DNA from: a bacterium UBP6_UBA1209
GTDB taxonomy: Bacteria > UBP6 > UBA1177
Assembly (NCBI GenBank): GCA_002309575.1
Contig: DBXP01000030.1
Coordinates: forward strand, 1-36,553
DNA: 36,553 nt
Direction: 5' to 3'
The notes below the pieces were generated by a model. The model did not search any database and was not told the origin of the DNA. It saw only the letters and a program-made list of their open reading frames with translations. Of the stretch, positions 1 through 5,818 are shown in pieces; positions within the stretch are counted from its first letter, which is position 1; each line of letters opens with the position of its first letter. Made by a program: the position numbers and the translations under genes.

Positions 1-41
1 CTTTAGAAGGCGAGGCAAGGGAATGTATTTGTTCTCTATGC

Positions 42-96
42 GTAGAGACGTGACCTGACACGTCGGAAATGAGACACCATGATATGATGTCTCTAC
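42..96. repeat. GTAGAGAC...GTCTCTAC palindromic repeat with two nested hairpins
   Basis: Outer inverted arms GTAGAGAC (42-49) and GTCTCTAC (89-96) enclose two smaller hairpins. The first is GACGTG (47-52) with CACGTC (59-64). The second is GAGACA (71-76) with TGTCTC (88-93), extended inward by CAT/ATG after one mismatch. The arms resemble the GTAGAGACG/CGTCTCTAC palindromes scattered through many bacterial genomes, so a non-autonomous mobile or REP-like repeat is likely. The family assignment is from memory and was not searched. No coding sequence is associated. Confidence 0.55.
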
Positions 97-144
97 AGTT
101 TGTTTCCGGTTTTCCTCGCAGTGTTTTGTTCCCATCTCAATAAT

Positions 145-167
145 GGAGAGGGGTCAGGGGTGAGGTC
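145..167. repeat. G-rich repeat-like segment (GGAGAGGGG...GGGGTGAGG)
   Basis: A 23-nt purine-rich segment with two similar G-runs lies between the palindromic repeat and the RNA gene. Read on the minus strand it is the CCTCACCCC...CCCCTCTCC type of sequence that recurs in intergenic repeats of many unrelated bacteria. That resemblance is from memory. No gene overlaps it, and it is probably part of the same repeat-rich flank. Confidence 0.3.
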
Positions 168-212
168 TTATGCGGGCGGGCAGACCTAAGCTCCGACAAT
201 CAAGCGGAAAAA

Positions 213-232
213 TCTGTTTCTCAATTTTTTCA
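213..232 (+). repeat. 20-nt direct repeat, copy 1
   Basis: This 20-nt stretch (begins TCTGTTTCTC, ends TTTTTTCA) recurs identically at 407-426, a shift of 194 nt. Each copy is followed by a C/G-poor segment containing CCGG(G)AAAAACC and then by a copy of the dispersed element described at 271-290 and 455-475. The leader preceding the RNA gene and the leader preceding the MYG1-family gene are therefore diverged duplicates. Confidence 0.7.
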
Positions 233-270
233 TTTTTTCTCCGAAATTTCCGGGAAAAACCGAAAATTCA

Positions 271-290
271 CCGCTTTATGGAAGTGTATG
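271..290 (+). repeat. Dispersed intergenic element, copy 1 (upstream of the 98-nt RNA)
   Basis: This is one of four related short sequences in the window, at 271-290, 455-475, 1458-1479 and 19862-19883. The shared core is CGCTTTAAGG followed by AAGTGTGAATG, with a few substitutions per copy. This copy lacks one base in the GTGTG part. It ends 14 nt before the first base of the tRNA/tmRNA-like RNA. Placement before several genes suggests a promoter-type or mobile regulatory element, but no canonical -35/-10 pair can be assigned to it. Confidence 0.5.
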
Positions 291-304
291 GTTGTTTGTT
301 TTAA

Positions 305-402
305 GGGGATGAACAGTATCGATGGCGGGGATCCATGAGTGTTGCCGCGGTAAGCTTCGCTCACCCTGTCAGACCCGGGTGCGATTCCCGGCATCTCCAC
401 CA
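305..402 (+). ncRNA. 98-nt tRNA/tmRNA-like RNA with encoded CCA
   Basis: The ends form a complete tRNA-like domain. GGGGATG (305-311) pairs with CATCTCC (392-398) with one G-U, followed by A and an encoded CCA (400-402). The T-arm CCGGG/CCCGG (375-379, 387-391) closes a 7-nt loop TGCGATT directly next to the acceptor strand. No D-arm or anticodon arm is recognisable. The 5' part (GGGGATG, then TATCGATGG) resembles the start of tmRNA, where a degenerate D-arm precedes helix 2, and GATGG (321-325) can pair with CTGTC (366-370). An internal hairpin lies at 349-365. A full tmRNA is about 350 nt and carries a tag reading frame; none fits here. This may be a shortened or remnant ssrA, an integration-site fragment, or an unusual small RNA. 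Confidence 0.45.
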
Positions 403-406
403 GTTG

Positions 407-426
407 TCTGTTTCTCAATTTTTTCA
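407..426 (+). repeat. 20-nt direct repeat, copy 2
   Basis: This is identical to 213-232 and begins 5 nt after the CCA end of the small RNA. It opens the second, diverged copy of the leader, which runs into the dispersed element at 455-475. Confidence 0.7.
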
Positions 427-454
427 AAAAAAATCCGGAAAAACCAAAAATCCG

Positions 455-475
455 ACGCTTTAAGGAAGTGTGAAT
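455..475 (+). repeat. Dispersed intergenic element, copy 2 (upstream of the MYG1-family gene)
   Basis: This copy is closest to the apparent consensus (CGCTTTAAGG then AAGTGTGAATG). It is preceded by CCGGAAAAACC and followed by a T-run. It sits 30 nt upstream of the start codon of the short reading frame at 506. The same order (element, T-rich spacer, TGGAGTTT, start codon) is seen for the copy at 1458-1479. Confidence 0.5.
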
Positions 476-505
476 GTTTTTATCAACTGATTTTTGGAGT
501 TTAAA

Positions 506-556
506 ATGAACGGAAACCAGACTATCGACACCTTCTTAAATGGCAATGATGATTAA
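506..556 (+). CDS. Possible 16-residue leader peptide
   Basis: A short frame, MNGNQTIDTFLNGNDD, starts at ATG 506 and stops at TAA 554-556. It has a plausible ribosome binding site (TGGAG ending 7 nt upstream) in the same TGGAGTTT context used by the gene at 1515. Its stop lies 14 nt before the ATG of the MYG1-family gene, with that gene's AGGAGG (559-564) in between, an arrangement that would allow translational coupling. The peptide has no recognisable signal, membrane segment or amino-acid run of the attenuator type. It could be a real upstream peptide or a chance frame. Confidence 0.25.
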   Translation: MNGNQTIDTFLNGNDD

Positions 557-570
557 TTAGGAGGAAAACC

Positions 571-1458
571 ATGACGCAGAAAAGCAGGATCTTTGTTCAC
601 GGCCTTAAAGCCCACGCAGACGATATGTGGGCATGCGGACTTCTCATAGCATCGAAGCCGGAGATTGAATTTACCGAGATCGTAAGGGATGCGAAAAGGG
701 TCGGTGAGGCAACTGAGAACGATTATATCCTTGACTGCGGCATGAAATTCGACGGTGTCCGTTTTTTCGATCATCACCAGTTTGAAAGTACAGACGATGT
801 CGACTGTGCATTTTCCCTTATCGCCAAAACATTCGCTCCCTGGACGCTTAACGACACTAAATTCGGTCCGATACTTGAGCGCGTGAGGGTGCAGGACAAC
901 TTCGGCATTCCGGCAGCAGAAAATAAGTTCGGTAAATCATCACCATGGCTTGCTTCGGAATGTGTTCTGGTCGCTCTTTTTGAATCGGAACCTTTGAAGA
1001 TCGCGAATATGCTTGCGGAAGGTTTCAGAAACAGGCTCCGTGAACTCAATGAGGTTAAAGAGGCTGAAAAATGGATAAAGGAAAATTCTTCTCTTGAAAC
1101 TTTGGAAAACGGTCTCAAAGTCCTTGTTATCAAATCATCTCCTTTCCAAGCGGGTTTTTCCATCACAGGATTCAATTCTGCCTGCAACCATTATTCTGCA
1201 TCTTTGGAGGCCGGAGTCGTTTACGGCTGGAACAGCGACGGAAGCGGTTCAAGGACCTTGTTCAGAACGCGCGCCGAAAAAAATGTCGATTTCACTCATT
1301 CTGCACCTGAAAATCTTATTTTCTGCCACAGCGGCGGATTCCTTCTTATTTTTGATCCGGCGGACGAGGCTGAATACAGAAAACTTGTCTTCCAGGCAGC
1401 CGGATCGGAAAAAAATTTAAAAAAATCGGATGAAATTTCGGAAAAATCCGAATTGTGA
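571..1458 (+). CDS. MYG1-family (UPF0160) DHH-like metal-dependent phosphoesterase
   Basis: The 295-residue product reads as a MYG1-family protein. An N-terminal IFVHGLKAHADDMWAC segment corresponds to the metal-binding HCDE-type motif of the family (here HADD). It is followed by ILDCGMKFD and FFDHHQ, the DHH-like motif, near residues 53-69. Eukaryotic MYG1 is a 3'-5' RNA exonuclease, and bacterial members are poorly characterised, so metal-dependent phosphodiesterase activity is the sober prediction. The length is slightly short for the family. The last 15 residues are a charged Lys/Ser/Glu tail, unlikely to be catalytic. Start ATG 571 follows AGGAGG at 559-564. The coding end contains a small TTCGGA/TCCGAA hairpin leading into copy 3 of the dispersed element, so the 3' end of the gene may have been overwritten by that repeat. 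Confidence 0.75.
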   Translation: MTQKSRIFVHGLKAHADDMWACGLLIASKPEIEFTEIVRDAKRVGEATENDYILDCGMKFDGVRFFDHHQFESTDDVDCAFSLIAKTFAPWTLNDTKFGPILERVRVQDNFGIPAAENKFGKSSPWLASECVLVALFESEPLKIANMLAEGFRNRLRELNEVKEAEKWIKENSSLETLENGLKVLVIKSSPFQAGFSITGFNSACNHYSASLEAGVVYGWNSDGSGSRTLFRTRAEKNVDFTHSAPENLIFCHSGGFLLIFDPADEAEYRKLVFQAAGSEKNLKKSDEISEKSEL

Positions 1459-1479
1459 CCCTTTAAGTATGTGTGTATG
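1458..1479 (+). repeat. Dispersed intergenic element, copy 3
   Basis: The core is CCCTTTAAGT then ATGTGTGTATG, directly after the stop codon of the MYG1-family gene. It is preceded by a TTCGGA AAAA TCCGAA hairpin that overlaps the coding end, and followed by a long T-run and the TGGAGTTT ribosome binding site of the next gene. Confidence 0.45.
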
Positions 1480-1514
1480 ACGTTTTTTTAATTTTTTTTT
1501 TTATGGAGTTTACT

Positions 1515-2093
1515 ATGACAAATGAAGGAATCAAAAGAAGAATGAGAAGTGAGTTTAAACGTGACCTTGCAGTAAAAGGGTGCGAGTTGAGGAAAGCTCT
1601 TTCCGAACAGAATGTACTCGACAATTCCAGCACGAAAAACATTCTTGATCTGTTTAAGAAAGATCTTGAGGTCCTGGTGAGCAATTATGCTATACGGATC
1701 GGGGTCGATCTGGGCAACTTGCCTGCAAGCAAAATCAACGGAAGCGAATACCTCAACCATTTAACTACTCTGGGCGGCGGTCTTGCCGGATGGTTCGGCG
1801 GCGGAGCTCTGGCAGCGCTTACGGTTACAACAAAAACGACAGGATGGTGGCTGTGGAAAAAGGTAGTTGATGTTTCTCTGGCCTCATTTATAGCACATGC
1901 TCTCGGTCTTTCTGTGGCTGTTGTGACTGGTGGACTATCTATAGTGACTGCCGGAATCGGAGCCCTGGCTGTAGCAGCTATATTTAAGAATCCGAATAAA
2001 AACGGGAAGATTTCAAGAATTATGCAGAATTATGAGGAAAAAGTAGTTCCAGATCTTATGAAGTGGCTTGATAATGCTATGGAAAAGGCTTAG
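1515..2093 (+). CDS. Glycine-rich membrane-inserting protein of unknown function
   Basis: ATG 1515 is chosen because GGAG (1505-1508) sits 6 nt upstream; an in-frame ATG at 1473 would add an implausible Phe-rich tail inside the repeat. The product has 192 residues. Residues 1-80 are charged and probably helical. From about residue 82 a Gly-rich hydrophobic stretch (LGGGLAGWFGGGALAAL) is followed by a Trp-rich turn. A long hydrophobic hairpin then runs through residues about 115-155 with GG, TAGIGALAV and similar glycine-zipper spacing, and the C-terminus is charged. This layout recalls pore-forming or membrane-remodelling proteins, but no known family is recognised. It lies 20 nt before another hydrophobic protein gene and is probably cotranscribed with it. 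Confidence 0.65.
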   Translation: MTNEGIKRRMRSEFKRDLAVKGCELRKALSEQNVLDNSSTKNILDLFKKDLEVLVSNYAIRIGVDLGNLPASKINGSEYLNHLTTLGGGLAGWFGGGALAALTVTTKTTGWWLWKKVVDVSLASFIAHALGLSVAVVTGGLSIVTAGIGALAVAAIFKNPNKNGKISRIMQNYEEKVVPDLMKWLDNAMEKA

Positions 2094-2113
2094 GCGGGAA
2101 CAAGGAAATAACG

Positions 2114-3388
2114 ATGAATTCTATGGGGAGTTTAAGTTCGGCTTTTTCAAGTGCCGGTTTTATCGCTGATTTTACTACTCAGCTGGGGCGGGAATCCTTC
2201 TCTCTCATAAAAAGCGGTTACGGGAAGCCGCTTATACTTCCCCAAACATGGCAGAACGGCTTGTCGGATTTCCACGTGAGACAACATATCCAGGGCAGGA
2301 CAGGCGCGTGGATGGATGCCCTCAAAGGACCTAATCACCGTATTTTCCACGGGCATCATCTCATAGAGGACGGACTTTACGTTATTGGCAACCCTGAACT
2401 GAAATTCGGCGAGTTCCTGCATCATCTGGGAGTCGATTTCCTTTCAACCAAAGGGATTCCTTTTATTCCTAAAAAAATTATAAAAGAATTGGCTAAACTC
2501 AATTTCCTTTCCGAATCGACCCTCTCAAGTTACGTCTCTCTGAATCTTGCCAAAACGCTTGAGGGCGGTCTTTTTCTGGTATGCAGTGGTCACAGTGTCA
2601 TAATGGCTTTGACGGATGCCATCCCGCATACATTGTCCAATGCCGGAATGCATTTCGCTTACGGATGTTTTGATCTCGGATGCGGACTTTTTAGCAAAAA
2701 TATACTTTGTTTCCCTGCTGCGGCAGGTGAGTTTTATACAAGCGCAGTGACATTGTACAGGGCTATCAGTGACCCGATAATTCCTATGCTCGGTGTCCCA
2801 GGCAGTGTGTTTTATCCTGCACTTTTCCAGAGTATGTTAGTCGGAGGAGTCATCGTCGGAACAATTTCGGCTTTATCGGGAAGACCGCTTGGCGAAACCT
2901 TAAAAATAGCGTCGATAGGCTCGCTTTCCTCTGCCGCTGCTACATTCTCGAAGTATGCTGTCGGCAGTTTTGCCGCGCCTGTTGCTGGTATCGCTACATT
3001 CTTTATAGCAAAGGCGGTTCTCGATAATCTTATGCCTGAAAATGAAGAACCGTTTTATAAAGCAGGAAGAGTCGGAAACGACAACGGTTTCTTCAAAAAC
3101 GGTGCAGACAGGCTTTCTTCTCCGTCCGCCCTTACGCTGCCTTCCTCATTGACTTCTGCTTCCCGTCTGACATTGCCGTCAAAACTGACCTCTCCATCCT
3201 GCCTGACATCGCCGTCACGTCTTACTTCGCCATCTGGCCGTTATTCGACTTCCGAAGTTTTCGGAACATTCAGGGATGTTCCGACGGATACAGACGAAAT
3301 GCTTTCAAAACTAAAGCAGAATCCGATAGGTTTCATCGAAAACTGGACGTTTTATCCCAATACGGAGGGGATTCGCAATGCCTTATAA
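2114..3388 (+). CDS. Multi-segment hydrophobic protein with C-terminal PSxLTS hexapeptide repeats
   Basis: The product has 424 residues from ATG 2114, with AAGGA (2102-2106) upstream; a second ATG at 2123 is possible. The N-terminal 140 residues are soluble-looking, with a His-rich motif (HRIFHGHHL, residues 75-83) and a later FLHHLG. Hydrophobic segments lie near residues 150-170, 190-215, 230-255 and 270-305, the last Ala/Gly/Ser-rich. Residues about 336-374 are a hexapeptide repeat of the type PS-x-LT-S/L. A short acidic C-terminal domain follows. No family is recognised. Pairing with the upstream glycine-rich membrane protein suggests a two-component membrane complex, possibly a secreted effector or envelope system, but this is inference only. 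Confidence 0.6.
   Translation: MNSMGSLSSAFSSAGFIADFTTQLGRESFSLIKSGYGKPLILPQTWQNGLSDFHVRQHIQGRTGAWMDALKGPNHRIFHGHHLIEDGLYVIGNPELKFGEFLHHLGVDFLSTKGIPFIPKKIIKELAKLNFLSESTLSSYVSLNLAKTLEGGLFLVCSGHSVIMALTDAIPHTLSNAGMHFAYGCFDLGCGLFSKNILCFPAAAGEFYTSAVTLYRAISDPIIPMLGVPGSVFYPALFQSMLVGGVIVGTISALSGRPLGETLKIASIGSLSSAAATFSKYAVGSFAAPVAGIATFFIAKAVLDNLMPENEEPFYKAGRVGNDNGFFKNGADRLSSPSALTLPSSLTSASRLTLPSKLTSPSCLTSPSRLTSPSGRYSTSEVFGTFRDVPTDTDEMLSKLKQNPIGFIENWTFYPNTEGIRNAL
3118..3236 (+). repeat. In-frame 18-nt repeat encoding PSxLTS hexapeptides
   Basis: About six to seven tandem 18-nt units sit inside the preceding hydrophobic protein gene. Each encodes Pro-Ser (occasionally Ala-Ser), a variable residue, Leu-Thr and Ser or Leu. 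The variable position takes Ala, Ser, Arg, Lys, Cys and Arg. Nucleotide divergence between units is visible at third positions, so the array is not brand new. Such arrays can expand or contract by slippage. Confidence 0.65.
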
Positions 3389-3644
3389 GTCGTGAACTTT
3401 ATTAAAGTAACACAAGGAACAGAAATCTGCTTCGTGTATCTGCTGGAGAATTTTAAATATCTTCAATTGTTCCATCAATCACCGCCTGGATTTTTATCCG
3501 ATTTTTCGCAACGACTATTTTTATTTCAAAGAACTTTTCGTTCCCGGAGAACCGCAGCAATTTTAGGAAATAATTGAACTTTAAACTTGCCGCCGTTTTG
3601 ATTATCGGTAAAATCTGTTGATTAAGCTTTTTCGGAGGTCTTTT
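3389..3644. other. Intergenic region, no confident gene
   Basis: These 256 nt separate the accessory genes from the housekeeping operon. A plus-strand GTG frame (3392-3577) has no ribosome binding site and no domain. On the minus strand a start-less frame ending at 3453 reads as protein-like over about 35 residues (FFEIKIVVAKNRIKIQAVID...) and could be a decayed gene end. The only feature I would defend is the promoter at 3587-3614. Confidence 0.4.
3587..3614 (+). promoter_or_regulatory. Candidate sigma70-type promoter for the 3645 operon
   Basis: TTGCCG (3587-3592), a 16-nt spacer and TAAAAT (3609-3614) lie 30 nt upstream of ATG 3645. The -35 has four of six consensus bases and the -10 five of six. 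It is the best-placed promoter for the run of genes that includes mutL, miaA and mfd. Confidence 0.4.
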
Positions 3645-4529
3645 ATGAATGGTTTGAAGGTTTGTACGGCAATAAGAAACAAGGATTTCGAGGATGATGT
3701 CATAAAGGCTGTGAAGGAGATGGGATGGACTCACTCCTATGTCAACATGGACGACATCGTAAATGAAAACAGAAAGACGAATCAGGTATTTGTCGTTGAA
3801 GACAACTACGCTTCGATCCTCAACCTGATCGAGTTCCACAACAGCAGCAAGCTCAACTTTATGCCTGTTGTCGTCCTTTCGTCGCCTGATTCCAAGTTCA
3901 AGGATTGGGTCAAGGGCGTGAAATATCCTGAAAAATATTTCCACACATCGGTAAATACCTTCAGGTATCTCAGTGCGCCGATCATCACGGCGATGGTCAA
4001 TCTGGCCGAGTCGTACCACAACAGGATTTTCGGGCTTTTCCGCGAATGCACCGATTCGAATTTCAAGAACAACCAGCTTGATATGCGTGCCTTCCTTGAC
4101 GGCGAGCTGAAGTTCATCACCGATCTGCTCTATGCGGAGCGCGGTTCGATTATGCTTCTCGGAGACAAAAACACCCTCATAATCGAGGCGGCAACGAAGG
4201 CTTCGCTTGTCGGTCTCGAGGTCGAAAGAAAGCCAGACAGCGTCGCGTGGACCGTAATCGACACGATGCAGCCGGTCTTTGTCGAAAACATCGCTTCTGA
4301 TCCGCGTTTCAAAAAGACTGCCGGCTACGCGAAGGACTATTTCCTTTCGCTTCCTATATTTTTGAACAAAAAGATCGCCGGTGTCCTGAACCTCTCCGAT
4401 AAGATGGTTTCGCTGATTTTTGATACGAACGACTACGAAAAGGCTCAGTCCCTGCTTGCTGTCATGGAGCCCTATCTTTATATCTACAAGCTTACAAAAT
4501 ACGTTCAGGCTCTGAGAAACAAACAATAA
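3645..4529 (+). CDS. Degenerate receiver-like plus GAF domain protein
   Basis: The product has 294 residues. ATG 3645 is preceded by GGAGG (3634-3638); a TTG at 3618 is possible but has no binding site. Residues 1-125 look like a receiver-type alpha/beta fold (strands VFVVEDN and MPVVVLSS). They lack a clear phosphorylation set, since the position expected to hold the conserved Lys reads YFHTS. Residues about 150-285 are a recognisable GAF domain: ERGSIMLLGDKNTLIIEA, then SVAWTVIDTMQPVFVENI, DPRF, and SLPIFLNKKIAGVLNLS. GAF domains bind small molecules or dimerise; the ligand here is unknown. There is no output domain, so it probably acts through a partner. It leads the mutL operon, with 5 nt before the next gene. 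Confidence 0.7.
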   Translation: MNGLKVCTAIRNKDFEDDVIKAVKEMGWTHSYVNMDDIVNENRKTNQVFVVEDNYASILNLIEFHNSSKLNFMPVVVLSSPDSKFKDWVKGVKYPEKYFHTSVNTFRYLSAPIITAMVNLAESYHNRIFGLFRECTDSNFKNNQLDMRAFLDGELKFITDLLYAERGSIMLLGDKNTLIIEAATKASLVGLEVERKPDSVAWTVIDTMQPVFVENIASDPRFKKTAGYAKDYFLSLPIFLNKKIAGVLNLSDKMVSLIFDTNDYEKAQSLLAVMEPYLYIYKLTKYVQALRNKQ

Positions 4530-4534
4530 TTTCA

Positions 4535-5815
4535 ATGTTTTCCCGGGAAAATATCATTAAGTTCCTCTCTGTTCTCTCAGGACTTGCCGCCTTTTTGTCG
4601 CTCTTTATGTTCGTCAATGTCCAGATGGACAAGTACAACTACTTCATCTATCTTTACGGCGAGTCCAACCAGCCAGGGGCCAAGGCGCTTGTAAAGCTCA
4701 TTTCGAGAGACGGCGAGATCGTCGGGAACCCAAGGATCTTCCTGAACGGCGTGCAGCAGGCGACCTCTCTGATCGACCTGCGGCCGGACATGCGTGAGAT
4801 CGCGGTCGAATTCGGCGGCGAGAGGGTCTCCTTCCCGCTGACTTTCGGGGATATTTCGGCTAAGCCGGTTTTCAAGGCGAAGCCGCTTCATCTGACTCCG
4901 CAGGAGCTTTCAAAGCCTCCTCATCCGCAGCGGATAGGCGGAAGAAAGGTTTTTCTCCTTCCCGAGCAGTTCCGTCTTGTTCCCGAGTTCGAGACGACGC
5001 TTTACCTCTACTGCGTCGAGGAGGGCAAGCCGTGCCAGGACGACGTCGTCATAATCAACGGCACGGAACAGCGGCTGAAAAACGGTTATGTTCCGGTTTC
5101 GTCGGTCTTCAGCAAGGATGCCGGGCTCACGGTCGGTTTCCACGACGGGCTTTCGGACTTCGTGAGGGTCCCTTACCACGGGAAGATGTTCAAGATCTAC
5201 GAGGATAAAAACGCCGTGACTCTGGCATCGCTCTCCGATACGCGGAACGTCCACATCGACTGCTACAGCGGCGGCTCATGGGCGGGGACCGACATCGTTT
5301 CGGTCTCTTTTGAAGGGCTTGTGCTGCCTGCTGTCTACAAAAACTGCGATACTGTCCAGGTAAGTCTCAACTCGGCTTCTCCGGGGACGATGTTTCTCGT
5401 AAAGTCAAAGGCAAATGATCTGCGCTATCCGGTGGACGATCCCTATTTCCGGGAGCTGGCCGGAGCTCTGAAACACTTCCCGCCGGCGGCGCAGGCTAAC
5501 TTTGCCAAAGCCTACAACTCTTCGTTTTTTCAACCGCTTTCTGTTGTCTTTTCGGGAGAAAAGCTTGAAAAGGAGTTTATGAAAAAGCGCGGCGAGTCGC
5601 TTGCGCTTTACCGCACGGCCTTTATTATGGCCGGACTGGTCGGGCTGGTCATCTTTGCCTACAGCATGATCCGGAGGATCCGCGTTGTCGAGGGCGAGGA
5701 CGACGAACTCATTTCGCATTCGCTGAAAAGACAGTGGTTCATGACGATAGCGGCGATAGCCTTTTATCTGGTCTCGCTCTTTTCGATAGTATACCTTTTT
5801 AATCATTTGGCATAA
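4535..5815 (+). CDS. Integral membrane protein with large extracytoplasmic domain
   Basis: The product has 426 residues. A transmembrane segment at about residues 9-30 leads into a periplasmic region of about 325 residues, rich in beta-type sequence, with paired cysteines such as YCVEEGKPC. Two C-terminal transmembrane segments (about 359-382 and 402-423) are separated by a short basic/acidic cytoplasmic loop. No enzymatic motif or known family is recognised. It starts 5 nt after the GAF protein and ends 3 nt before mutL, so it is almost certainly cotranscribed. Its ribosome binding site is weak, which suggests translational coupling. A signalling or envelope role together with the GAF protein is possible but unproven. 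Confidence 0.65.
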   Translation: MFSRENIIKFLSVLSGLAAFLSLFMFVNVQMDKYNYFIYLYGESNQPGAKALVKLISRDGEIVGNPRIFLNGVQQATSLIDLRPDMREIAVEFGGERVSFPLTFGDISAKPVFKAKPLHLTPQELSKPPHPQRIGGRKVFLLPEQFRLVPEFETTLYLYCVEEGKPCQDDVVIINGTEQRLKNGYVPVSSVFSKDAGLTVGFHDGLSDFVRVPYHGKMFKIYEDKNAVTLASLSDTRNVHIDCYSGGSWAGTDIVSVSFEGLVLPAVYKNCDTVQVSLNSASPGTMFLVKSKANDLRYPVDDPYFRELAGALKHFPPAAQANFAKAYNSSFFQPLSVVFSGEKLEKEFMKKRGESLALYRTAFIMAGLVGLVIFAYSMIRRIRVVEGEDDELISHSLKRQWFMTIAAIAFYLVSLFSIVYLFNHLA

Positions 5816-5818
5816 ATT

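Noticed and set aside
230..427. Minus-strand frame of 65 codons over the small RNA
   Set aside because: It is the complement of the tRNA-like domain and flanking repeats; spurious proteins read through structured RNA genes are common.
322..504. Plus-strand 60-codon frame through the small RNA and second leader
   Set aside because: It spans the CCA end and the repeat, has no ribosome binding site and no domain.
3392..3577. Plus-strand GTG frame after the hydrophobic repeat protein
   Set aside because: No ribosome binding site, Phe-rich composition and no recognisable motif.
3453..4535. Long minus-strand frame opposite the GAF protein
   Set aside because: It is the complement of a well-supported gene with a ribosome binding site and domain. 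Only its last 35 codons (3453-3560) lie outside and look protein-like, but there is no start codon.
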